A DNA stretch of 64,000 bases, from assembly GCA_040882505.1 (NCBI GenBank), contig JBBEBE010000013.1:1-64000 (forward strand), in the 5' to 3' direction. The notes under the pieces are model-generated. The model saw only the letters and a program-made list of their open reading frames with translations, made no database searches and was not told the DNA's origin. Position 1 is the first letter of the stretch; the number at the start of each line of letters is the position of its first letter. The DNA is from JBBEBE01 sp040882505. GTDB lineage: Bacteria; Bacteroidota; Rhodothermia; Balneolales; Balneolaceae. Shown here piece after piece: positions 51,637 to 59,983 of this stretch. A program made the translations under genes and the position numbers.

Positions 51637-52926
51637 TCATTCGGTCCGTGAAAGCTGCTCCAGGTCCTCCCAGAACGACGGATAGGAGATATCCGATGCT
51701 TCTGCACGATCCACACTGGACGGGCCGTCTGCCACCAACCCCAGAATCGCAGCCGACATCGCGATGCGATGATCGTGTTCACTGTCATAGACACCCGGCC
51801 GAACGTGGTGAGTCCCGCGTCCCTGAATCAGAATGCCGTCTGACCGTAGACTGAACTCTTCCCCTGCCACACTGAGCACACGCCCCATGGCCGACAAGCG
51901 GTCGGTCTCTTTGTGACGCAACTCTTCGGCAGCTGTAATCTCCGACCGACCGTTGGCAAACGACATGGCGACCATCAAGATCGGCAGCTCGTCGATGGCA
52001 TTGGGAACCCACTGCGGATCCAGTTTGATCGCACGAAGCTTGGAACTCCGAACCGTGATGGTCCCCATCGGTTCCGGCCCGTCACTTACCGAAGGTTCGA
52101 TTTCAATATCGGCTCCCATCTCCTGGAGTACATTCAGGGCTGCCGTCCGGGTAGGATTGAGCCCGACATCCGGAAGTACGATCTCCGCATCGGGATGGAT
52201 GGCACCGGCTACCAGCCAAAAAGCGGCGGCGGAAAAGTCTCCTGGAACCGGATAGGATTGAACCGGAAGATCGATGGATCGATCACTTCGAAGGATCGTT
52301 CTGTTCCCGTTGTGAGAGACCGGCAACCGGAGCAACCGCTCCGTGTGATCCCGGCTGGGAACGGTTTCGATGACCTCGACCGGCTCTTCACTGAAGAGAC
52401 CGGCAAGAAGTACGGCCGACTTGAGCTGGGCACTCGCAATCGGAAGTTCGTATCGAAACCCCCGAATCTCTCCCTTGCCAATCTCCAACGGCGCGAAATT
52501 CTGCTCACGCCCACGAATCACCCCACCCATAGCCGTCAACGGATCCAGAATCCGCTTCATGGTACGACCACTCAGAGACGCATCTCCGATCATGGTCGAG
52601 GAAACACCGGCGCCGGTCAATATGCCGGCCAAAAGGCGCATGGTCGTTCCTGAATTTCCACAATCGAGTGGCTCGGACGGTTCCTGAAACCCGTCCCGAC
52701 CCGCACCGTCGATTGTAACCGTCGTCCCCTCTTTCCGAACCGAAACCCCGAGTTGGCGCAGACAGGCGAGTGTACTCTGCGGGTCTGCCGCCTGCGAATA
52801 GTTCTCAATGACACTCTGACCCTCTGAAATGGCTGCAAACAGTGCCGCACGGTGGGAAATTGACTTGTCGGGTGGCAGTTGAATCGTGCCACGGAGGCGG
52901 GAAGCCCCCACTACATTTCTTTTCAT
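51637..52926 (-). CDS. aroA: 3-phosphoshikimate 1-carboxyvinyltransferase (EPSP synthase)
   Basis: It makes EPSP from shikimate 3-phosphate and PEP in aromatic amino acid synthesis. The 429 residues have the phosphate-loop region LRGTIQLPPDKSISHRAALF, LDCGNSGTTMRLLAGILTG (PEP binding), and late DELPILMVAMSFANG and RHKETDRLSAMGRVLS motifs. The length is typical. It is the last gene of the minus-strand cluster with the TPR protein, one base downstream of it; the functional relation is not evident. Confidence 0.94.
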   Translation of the reverse strand: MKRNVVGASRLRGTIQLPPDKSISHRAALFAAISEGQSVIENYSQAADPQSTLACLRQLGVSVRKEGTTVTIDGAGRDGFQEPSEPLDCGNSGTTMRLLAGILTGAGVSSTMIGDASLSGRTMKRILDPLTAMGGVIRGREQNFAPLEIGKGEIRGFRYELPIASAQLKSAVLLAGLFSEEPVEVIETVPSRDHTERLLRLPVSHNGNRTILRSDRSIDLPVQSYPVPGDFSAAAFWLVAGAIHPDAEIVLPDVGLNPTRTAALNVLQEMGADIEIEPSVSDGPEPMGTITVRSSKLRAIKLDPQWVPNAIDELPILMVAMSFANGRSEITAAEELRHKETDRLSAMGRVLSVAGEEFSLRSDGILIQGRGTHHVRPGVYDSEHDHRIAMSAAILGLVADGPSSVDRAEASDISYPSFWEDLEQLSRTE

Positions 52927-52927
52927 G

Positions 52928-55915
52928 CTATCGGTTGTTCAACAAACGTTCGGCCAGTCGGGATGCTTCCGTACCGGAATACTCCTCCACGAGCTCCTCC
53001 AACAAGACGATCGCATCACCGCGGCGATTCTCCCGGAGCAGAATCTCTGCCGTACGATACTTCGCCATCGTCATCCAGTGAGTATAGGGTTCGAAGAGAA
53101 CCTCCACCTGCGAATAGGCTTCGCGCGCTTCCGACCATCGTTCTTGCAGTTGCCAGGTTCGACCCACAAGATAGAGAGCTTCTGCACCCTCTTCCATTGA
53201 ATTCTCGTCTGCCACACCTTGCGCCAACTCTCGTGCAGACACGGCATCCCCTCGCTCAAACGCAATTCGTGCCAATCCCACACGAGCTGCGGCATGCTCT
53301 CCATCCTGTTCGAGAATGGCTTCAAACCGCTCCCCGGCGTCCTGCAGATTCCCTCGCATCAAGGAGACCTCGGCCAGTCCAACGCGAGCCGGAAGCTGAA
53401 AATTCCCGCCCTTCTGCTCAAGCTCTTGATAATACCCTTCTGCCCGATCCAACTCCCCGCGCTGTCGGGCCATCTCGCCCAACTCTGTCAAGGCCAACGC
53501 CGATCGCTGTGACTCCGGATAATCATTGGCCAGTGTCTCCAGACTCTCCATGGCCGATGCCGTCTCTCCGATTCGGCGTTGGGAGTCTGCAAGGTTGTAC
53601 CAGGCATCCGGCAATAACTCGTCCCGGTTTGTAATACGTATATACTGTTCAAACTCCTGGACCGATGCTTCATAATCTCCGGACTGATACCGATTCATGG
53701 CTTGTCGATAGCGAAGCTGATCGGCCGTACCCGATGCCGGATTCTCCTGCAGGAATGCCTCGAGCTGCTCCATGCTGGTATCGTCTTCACCGGCAGATGT
53801 ACGGGCATACTGAATACCGTCAATCGCCTCCAACACATAGGAGCTGCGTGGGTACCGATCCAGGACCACCTGATAGGCTTCTACGGCCGCTTCATACTCT
53901 CCGGCGTTGTAATAGGCATCCCCGATGTTGTATTGAGATCGGGCCGCCCACTCGGTGTCGGGATAGCGTTCGATGACGGTCTGAAACTCCGTGATTGCCT
54001 GGTCGTAGTTTTCGGTATTCAGATAGATGTAGGCAATATTGTACTGTGCCTGCTCCCGGAGACGGCTAAAAGGATAGATTCGCAAGACCCGACGGAATTC
54101 GGTGACTGCTTCAAAGTTTCGGTTCATCCGGTAGTAACTATTGGCCACCTGAAACATCGCATAATCCCCTCCCGGCTCAGCACCGATCGCCCGGTTGTAG
54201 TACTCCATTGCATCGGTATAGGCTCCCATTCCGAAATGTGAGTCTCCGATCCGCAGAATCACATCGGTCTCGTAGGGGTAGATTGAAATCGAAGGCGGTT
54301 CATGATTCTCCAGAAAATCGACGAGCGGGGGAATGGCCTCGGCAAACTGTCCCATCTTGAAGTGGCTCCACCCAAGGGAGTATTTGGCTGCTCCCGTAAG
54401 CTCGTGCTCCGGGTACTGCCGCACAAAGGACGCAAACTGAGAAGAAGCCGGGCCAAAATGTTGCGTCTCGAACCGGCTGTCTGCACTCCAGAAGAGGGCT
54501 TCGGCCCGAAGATCCGAATCTTGTGGCGCCTCTTCATAAACGGCCTGAAACTCCCCTTGAGCTTGTGAATACGCCTGATTGCTGTATCGCACCCATGCAC
54601 GTTGGAATCGGGCTTGAAGCCGGGTCTCCGGATCTACACCATCGATTTGATCGGCAATTTCGAACGCCTCCAACGCCCGGGTATACTCTGCATTCCCGAA
54701 GTATGCTTCCCCCAAAAGTGTAATGACCGGCCCGGGGTTTCGAAGCTCGTCGGCCCGTCGTGCCATGGGCAAGAGAATATCGATCGCCTCCACATACCGA
54801 CCGGCTTCCACAGCTGTCAATGCCCACTCATAGTAGGCTTCCTCAACAAACAGCCCCTCTTGATACCGATCGCCAAACAACCGGAATGTCTCCAGGGCCT
54901 GTCGGTACGAACCGGAAAGTTTGTGGTTTACGGCTTGATAATAGAGTGCTTTTCGCGCTGTCTCATCCTCTCCGTCTGCAGCTCGCTCAAACGATTGCGC
55001 AGCCCAGTGATAGATCTCCTGTTTGTGATAGACCCAGCCCAATCCGTAATAGGCAATTCGCTGGGTATCGGGATCTTCCACCCGATTCAGATAGTAGCGG
55101 TAGTACTGCTGCGCCTGCTCCAACTCGTCGAGCATGTTGTGACTCTCGGCAATCAGATAGACGGCACGAGTCAGACTCTCACCCCCCAGATCCGGAGTCG
55201 CATCGGTCAACGCATCGATCGCTTCGCGATATCGACGTTGAAGATAGTAGGACTCTCCGAGTGCCGTACCGATCCGTCGAGTCATGGCATCTTCCGGATA
55301 GCGTTGGCGAAGCAATTCGAACGCTTCGGCCGACTCTTCGTATCGCTGCTCCTCCAAAAAGAGGCGTCCACGGGCATAGAGAGCACGAGGAGCCCAGACG
55401 GAACCCGGATCTTCATCGGCCAAACGCATGAAATACGAGCGGGCTTCGCGGGTGTCGCCATCCAAAGCCGCAGCGTCCCCCATCTGATAGAGCAGCTCTG
55501 TTCGCTGGCGTCGACTCATCGGACGTTCAACGGCTCGTTCGAACCACTCAATGGCACTCCGGTACGCCCCGGCTTCCAGTTTGTGATGACCCACCTCCTT
55601 CAGTAGATCGGCTGCCCGACGGGAGTGGGGGAATTGACGAACAAACCATTCTGTTCGCCGTTCAAGCATCACCGGTTCAACCCGGGCAGTTGCCAATACC
55701 AGGTAGTACCCCGAAGACTCGGCCATGGCCCGATTTCCGGTGGTCTCGGTCACCCGGCGAAATCCGTCCATCGCCTCCGTATAGATTCCTTGCTGGAACT
55801 GTTGTAGGGCTGTCTGATACTGCTTTTCAGGGGAGCCTGTCACCCCTTGAGCCTCTGCTTCTGCCCATATCGCTGTACAGAGAAGCAATAGTGCCATCAC
55901 CGTGGTACGAATCAT
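52928..55915 (-). CDS. Large exported TPR-repeat protein
   Basis: This 995-residue protein has a signal peptide (MIRTTVMALLLLCTAIWAEA) followed almost entirely by tetratricopeptide-like repeats, for example RYPDTEWAARSQYNIGDAYY, GEYEAAVEAYQVVLDRYPRS and NYDQAITEFQTVIERYPDTE. The repeat spacing and Tyr/Pro ends resemble YbgF/BamD-like scaffolds of Bacteroidota envelopes. I count at least twenty repeat units by eye; the exact number needs a profile search. It probably holds a periplasmic complex together. It is followed by aroA and preceded after 96 bp by the CBS protein gene. Confidence 0.88.
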   Translation of the reverse strand: MIRTTVMALLLLCTAIWAEAEAQGVTGSPEKQYQTALQQFQQGIYTEAMDGFRRVTETTGNRAMAESSGYYLVLATARVEPVMLERRTEWFVRQFPHSRRAADLLKEVGHHKLEAGAYRSAIEWFERAVERPMSRRQRTELLYQMGDAAALDGDTREARSYFMRLADEDPGSVWAPRALYARGRLFLEEQRYEESAEAFELLRQRYPEDAMTRRIGTALGESYYLQRRYREAIDALTDATPDLGGESLTRAVYLIAESHNMLDELEQAQQYYRYYLNRVEDPDTQRIAYYGLGWVYHKQEIYHWAAQSFERAADGEDETARKALYYQAVNHKLSGSYRQALETFRLFGDRYQEGLFVEEAYYEWALTAVEAGRYVEAIDILLPMARRADELRNPGPVITLLGEAYFGNAEYTRALEAFEIADQIDGVDPETRLQARFQRAWVRYSNQAYSQAQGEFQAVYEEAPQDSDLRAEALFWSADSRFETQHFGPASSQFASFVRQYPEHELTGAAKYSLGWSHFKMGQFAEAIPPLVDFLENHEPPSISIYPYETDVILRIGDSHFGMGAYTDAMEYYNRAIGAEPGGDYAMFQVANSYYRMNRNFEAVTEFRRVLRIYPFSRLREQAQYNIAYIYLNTENYDQAITEFQTVIERYPDTEWAARSQYNIGDAYYNAGEYEAAVEAYQVVLDRYPRSSYVLEAIDGIQYARTSAGEDDTSMEQLEAFLQENPASGTADQLRYRQAMNRYQSGDYEASVQEFEQYIRITNRDELLPDAWYNLADSQRRIGETASAMESLETLANDYPESQRSALALTELGEMARQRGELDRAEGYYQELEQKGGNFQLPARVGLAEVSLMRGNLQDAGERFEAILEQDGEHAAARVGLARIAFERGDAVSARELAQGVADENSMEEGAEALYLVGRTWQLQERWSEAREAYSQVEVLFEPYTHWMTMAKYRTAEILLRENRRGDAIVLLEELVEEYSGTEASRLAERLLNNR

Positions 55916-56011
55916 ATTCGCCGTCCTCTTCTATCGATCCAGTTGCCAGTTGTCCGGTGGGCCAATATAGAGAGGATTTGGCAATGGTTCTCCATGGGAG
56001 AGGCGCTGCCT

Positions 56012-56677
56012 TCATACATTCAGAAAGCGCATCAGTTCGTCTGCGCGTTCCGACAGATCCAGCTCGAGAAGATCTCCCCGACTTTCGGTACGAACTTCGT
56101 ATCCGTGACGTCGCAGAGATTGGCTCACCGGTGATGCGTCCAGAAGGTCCAGTTTGAAGAGAATGGAGACCGGCTCCTCCTCCGAGGTCGGTGTGTGGAT
56201 CGAGAATCCGAGTACTTTTGCCCGTTCCTGCTCGATAATATCGACCACCCGCGAAAGTTGATACTCCCGAGCCGGAACCCATACTTCGACCAACGCTCCG
56301 TCTGCATCCAGATTCATCCACTCCGGCATCTCCTCCAACAGGGTTTGAAGCCGAACCACACCCAGATAGACATGCTGTGCGTCCATGACCGGCAACAAAC
56401 TCAATTCCCGTTGCCGAAGTGTTCGCAAGGCATCATATACAAATTGGGAGGGCAAAAGCATGGATGCTTCCGAAAGAGGGACCGATGCCACCGTTTCGGC
56501 AGGTGATTCTCCCTCGATGGCCTCGAGCCGGAGAAGGCCGACCAGTTGACCGGTCGTCGACTCCACGACGGGGAAGGTCTCACTCTCCGCCTGCTCCATC
56601 CGCTGCCGGGCATATGCCAAGCTGTCCGATGGCAGGAGCGGGATCAACTCTCTGTCGATATATGTCTCAATCAACAT
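56012..56677 (-). CDS. CBS-domain protein with ACT-like C-terminus
   Basis: The 221 residues hold a CBS pair (about 1-125: ETYIDRELIPLLPSDSLAYA, then ETFPVVESTTGQLVGLLRL and LSLLPVMDAQHVYLGVVRL) and a C-terminal ACT-like segment (about 130-215, LVEVWVPAREYQLSRVVDII). This AcuB-like plan usually senses adenine nucleotides or small ligands. The start codon lies 14 bp after the hflX stop on the same strand; coupling to HflX function is unproven. Confidence 0.8.
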   Translation of the reverse strand: MLIETYIDRELIPLLPSDSLAYARQRMEQAESETFPVVESTTGQLVGLLRLEAIEGESPAETVASVPLSEASMLLPSQFVYDALRTLRQRELSLLPVMDAQHVYLGVVRLQTLLEEMPEWMNLDADGALVEVWVPAREYQLSRVVDIIEQERAKVLGFSIHTPTSEEEPVSILFKLDLLDASPVSQSLRRHGYEVRTESRGDLLELDLSERADELMRFLNV

Positions 56678-56690
56678 TGTGTCCTCCTCG

Positions 56691-57974
56691 TCATGATGGA
56701 GAGCCCTGAAGGTCGGTCAACATGGACTCTACTCGTTTCTGGTTCCTTTTTGAAACGCTACCTGATACTACAACTTCGTCCGTTTCAAAAAGTTCCTCAT
56801 CGACAACAGCCGTTTCGTGAAGAAAGGCGACCGCTTTGTAGTGAGTTAACGGGATTTTATATCGGAAGTCAACATAGTCTTCACGAATCATCTCTTCGAT
56901 TCGACGTCGGAGCAGCGAGAGACCCATCGCTCGTTCGGCCGATACCCAGAGCGCGTCGGGCCACTCCCGCTGAAGGGCCTGCAACTGATCGGGATCCAGG
57001 ACATCTATTTTATTGAAAACAAGCAGAAGGCGATTGTTGACCACATCCATCTCTTCAAGAGTCTCCTGGACCACACGAATATGATCGTCGATGGAAACAG
57101 ACGAGGCGTCCACCACATGCAGAAGGATATCGGCTTCCCGCACTTCGTCCAGTGTCGACTTGAAACTCTCGATCAAGTTGTGCGGCAATTTCCGAATAAA
57201 CCCGACCGTATCGGAAAGAAGAACGGTATGAGGGCCCAGGTCCCACCGCCGAACCGTAGCGTCCAGTGTCGCAAACAGCTTGTCTTCGGCCAGTACATTC
57301 GTCTCCGTCAACTCATTCATCAACGTCGACTTCCCGGCGTTTGTATACCCGACCAACGAGATCCGGATCTGATCCGAACGCCTCTTCCGTTGAGTCGTTC
57401 GTTGCCGGTCCAGTTTATCCAGCTTCTCTTTGAGTACGGCAATCCGGCGACCGATAAGGCGACGGTCGGTTTCGATCTGCGTCTCGCCGGGGCCTTTGGT
57501 CCCGATCCCTCCCGATTGTCGGGAAAGGTGCGTCCAGAACCGGGTCAATCGCGGCATCAAATACTGCAATTGCGCCAACTCGACCTGTGTCCGGGAGGCC
57601 GATGTTTGAGCCCGGGAGGCAAAGATATCCAATATAAGCCCGCTGCGGTCGAGAACTTTCCGTTGGGTTCTCTTCTCGATATTTCGAATCTGGGTCGGGG
57701 AGAGATCATCATCAAAAATGAATACATCAACCTCCAATTCGTCTGCCCAGGTTGCCAGTTCATCCAATTTTCCGCCCCCGACATACGTCGACAGGTCGGG
57801 ATTTGTCCGATTCTGCAACACCTTCTCTACCGTCTTTGCACCCGCAGTGTGGGCAAGCATCTCGAGTTCGTCGATATACTCCCGCGACTGCAACTTCTCG
57901 ATCTCCGGCCCATACAAACCGACGAGAACCGCCCGCTCCCGCTCCAATTGTCCGTGTTTGATATCGTCGATCAC
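56691..57974 (-). CDS. hflX: GTPase HflX
   Basis: This ribosome-associated GTPase splits or rescues stalled ribosomes under stress. The N-terminal HflX domain has TNPDLSTYVGGGKLDELAT and FDDDLSPTQIRNIEKRT. The G-domain contains SLVGYTNAGKSTLMNELTET, LLSDTVGFIRKLPHNLIESF and VFNKIDVLDPD (NKxD). GPGETQIETDRRLIGRRI is the family hallmark in front of the G-domain. At 427 residues it is standard. It overlaps the upstream membrane-protein gene by four bases (ATGA). Confidence 0.94.
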   Translation of the reverse strand: MIDDIKHGQLERERAVLVGLYGPEIEKLQSREYIDELEMLAHTAGAKTVEKVLQNRTNPDLSTYVGGGKLDELATWADELEVDVFIFDDDLSPTQIRNIEKRTQRKVLDRSGLILDIFASRAQTSASRTQVELAQLQYLMPRLTRFWTHLSRQSGGIGTKGPGETQIETDRRLIGRRIAVLKEKLDKLDRQRTTQRKRRSDQIRISLVGYTNAGKSTLMNELTETNVLAEDKLFATLDATVRRWDLGPHTVLLSDTVGFIRKLPHNLIESFKSTLDEVREADILLHVVDASSVSIDDHIRVVQETLEEMDVVNNRLLLVFNKIDVLDPDQLQALQREWPDALWVSAERAMGLSLLRRRIEEMIREDYVDFRYKIPLTHYKAVAFLHETAVVDEELFETDEVVVSGSVSKRNQKRVESMLTDLQGSPS

Positions 57975-58582
57975 TGCGTTTCTCCGCCTTGGCGTTCTTC
58001 ATTGGGTTGGCGATCCGGCATCCGTCCATGTTCCGGCAGATCCAGATCGATGGCCACCTTGGAAGATACAATTTTTTTAAAGGCCTCTTTCTTCTCTTCC
58101 GGAACCTGCAACGCCAATCGGCGATAAATCATTCCACCCGAGGCATCCATGGACGGTGCCTGATAGAGAAATACCCACTCCTCCCCCTCATTACGCAGGT
58201 AATCCACGATCTGGTACCAGGCCACCGTACGGTAGGGCCGGTGCAAATCCCGTACGACACCGGAATCGGTTACGTAGGTGCGCCCGGTAAAGCAGGTGGA
58301 AACAAACCCGTTCAAGCCCATCCATCCCGCTGCAATCGCCTCGGTTGCAAGCCGTTCTCCGCCAATTATCCAAAAAGAGAGTGCCACTGACAGACCTGCA
58401 AAAAGAACGCCTACCCCCCGGATCGATACAGCCGACCAAAGTCCACGACTCCAGCTCATCCGGACCGATCGCAACCGAACGGCCTGCACCAGACTCCCGA
58501 TGGCATAGAGCAGCGTGATGCCCACGCCCGCCATCAATGGCCAGTGAAGAGCATCCAGCCAGGTAATAAGTGCCTCCATCAT
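57971..58582 (-). CDS. Uncharacterised membrane protein
   Basis: I do not recognise this 203-residue protein. It has three or four hydrophobic segments in its first half (MAGVGITLLYAIGSLVQAV, AVSIRGVGVLFAGLSVALSF, LATEAIAAGWMGLNGFVS), and then a soluble part, WYQIVDYLRNEGEEWVFLYQ and MIYRRLALQVPEEKKEAFKK, that resembles a beta-rich PH-like domain. Conserved spacing to hflX (four-base overlap) and 17 bp to the BatA-like gene support an operon. Confidence 0.75.
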   Translation of the reverse strand: MMEALITWLDALHWPLMAGVGITLLYAIGSLVQAVRLRSVRMSWSRGLWSAVSIRGVGVLFAGLSVALSFWIIGGERLATEAIAAGWMGLNGFVSTCFTGRTYVTDSGVVRDLHRPYRTVAWYQIVDYLRNEGEEWVFLYQAPSMDASGGMIYRRLALQVPEEKKEAFKKIVSSKVAIDLDLPEHGRMPDRQPNEERQGGETQ

Positions 58583-58598
58583 GCCTCCGTCCTCTCAT

Positions 58599-59780
58599 TC
58601 AATTCGAACCGGTCCTCGCTCTCCGTTTCGACAAGTAACGGCCTGCAACCGACTCCGTCAAGAGAAGAACCAGTCCGACCCGGATCATCCAGATCCAGCT
58701 TCTTTCTGCACTCTCCATCCCGGGTTGAACCGGTTCGACCCGTTGATCCATCCGGGTTGTCAACGTATCTACCCCCATCTCCATTGCCTGCTCGTCCTGA
58801 ATGGTATCGGGACGTGCAAGCAACCCGTGAAGAAGAAGCGGGAAAAGCGGATGATACGCCCAACCCTGTCGGTCTGCTCCCCAGTCGATTGCAGAGAGTG
58901 TCAGCCAACCGGATCCCAGCGACGTTCGCCAAACCAATGGATCTCCCGCCTCCGAACGGAGCAAGACCCCGTCATCGGTCGCCCCTCGAAAGATCCCGAC
59001 CGGCGGAACTTCGGGGAGATGGATTCGGACACCCTCGACCGGGCGGCCAAAGAGATCCTCCCCCAACCAGTCGTTCAATCCCTCCGATGACAGGACGATC
59101 CCCTCCCGGGCCGGGTCTGCCCGAACCTCCACACCTGCGGAAGCGAGCCAGCGATTCAAGACGACAACAGAGGATTCCGCGTCAAGTGCCACCACCAGAT
59201 GCCCGCCTGATTGGATCCACGCCAGTCGCTGATCCGATCCTCCACGCTCCTCGGGCCATCCACTCTGAAGCCAGACCTCTTGTGCATCCCCGGCATCTTC
59301 CAATCGTCGTTGACGACTCCAGAGTTGTGGTTGATCCGGCGCAGCCACATCCCATTCAAGTGAACGGGTCTCGCCCAAAAGTCGAATCGCGGTTCCCAAC
59401 AGGCGCGCAACATCCGGCTCGGCAGAAAGAGCCACCACCATTCGACTTGAGGACTCCGTCGGGGACATCGACGGGGTAATCTCCGATTCGGACCCCGAAT
59501 GCGTGGCCAATTCCGTACCGGATCCATTCAGGTGATTCGGTGCTTCTCCCGGAACAATCATGGCGAGAGCCAGAGCGAGTGATCCAAGTGCAGCCAATCG
59601 AATCCAGAGCAATCGTGAACGATCCCTGGTCCACCGCCGGCGAGCCCGATCGCGTCCGGAACGGATCAACGCAATCGACGAAATCGGAAGACGGACGGTT
59701 CCCCTGCGCTTCAACCGATGAATCAGCAGCGGAAGACCTACAGCCAGAAGACCGGCCCAAAGAAGAGTCAACCAAGACAT
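58599..59780 (-). CDS. BatA-like membrane-anchored protein
   Basis: This 393-residue protein resembles the N-terminal-domain BatA/aerotolerance group. The start SWLTLLWAGLLAVGLPLLIH is the typical first helix, followed by RLPISSIALIRSGRDRARRR and a second helix (LAALGSLALALAMIVP). A long soluble periplasmic part and a final helix (WIWMIRVGLVLLLTESVAG) complete it. No von Willebrand MIDAS motif is evident. It is the promoter-proximal gene of the minus-strand group through aroA, divergent from the 60-kb lipoprotein. Confidence 0.8.
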   Translation of the reverse strand: MSWLTLLWAGLLAVGLPLLIHRLKRRGTVRLPISSIALIRSGRDRARRRWTRDRSRLLWIRLAALGSLALALAMIVPGEAPNHLNGSGTELATHSGSESEITPSMSPTESSSRMVVALSAEPDVARLLGTAIRLLGETRSLEWDVAAPDQPQLWSRQRRLEDAGDAQEVWLQSGWPEERGGSDQRLAWIQSGGHLVVALDAESSVVVLNRWLASAGVEVRADPAREGIVLSSEGLNDWLGEDLFGRPVEGVRIHLPEVPPVGIFRGATDDGVLLRSEAGDPLVWRTSLGSGWLTLSAIDWGADRQGWAYHPLFPLLLHGLLARPDTIQDEQAMEMGVDTLTTRMDQRVEPVQPGMESAERSWIWMIRVGLVLLLTESVAGRYLSKRRARTGSN

Positions 59781-59900
59781 ACGCTCCGTTCGATTCCGTT
59801 CGTTACTGCACCCGCCCGCGTGTCAACGAGACCCGGAACGACCCCCTTTCAGCAGACGATCACCGAACAGGAGTCGCCACGGGGATTGATGCAATTTTAC

Positions 59901-59908
59901 TATCTTTA
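59901..59908 (+). promoter_or_regulatory. Candidate promoter element of the 872-residue lipoprotein
   Basis: TATCTTTA preceded by AC is close to the CTATCTTTG elements seen before asd and prs. It lies 76 bp before the gene start. No -33 element was found. Confidence 0.3.
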
Positions 59909-59983
59909 CCCACTTGAAGCTATTGCAATCACAGAGAGCAGACAACCGGTGATTCATCCGGCCTCTGCCCGGAAATACAGACT

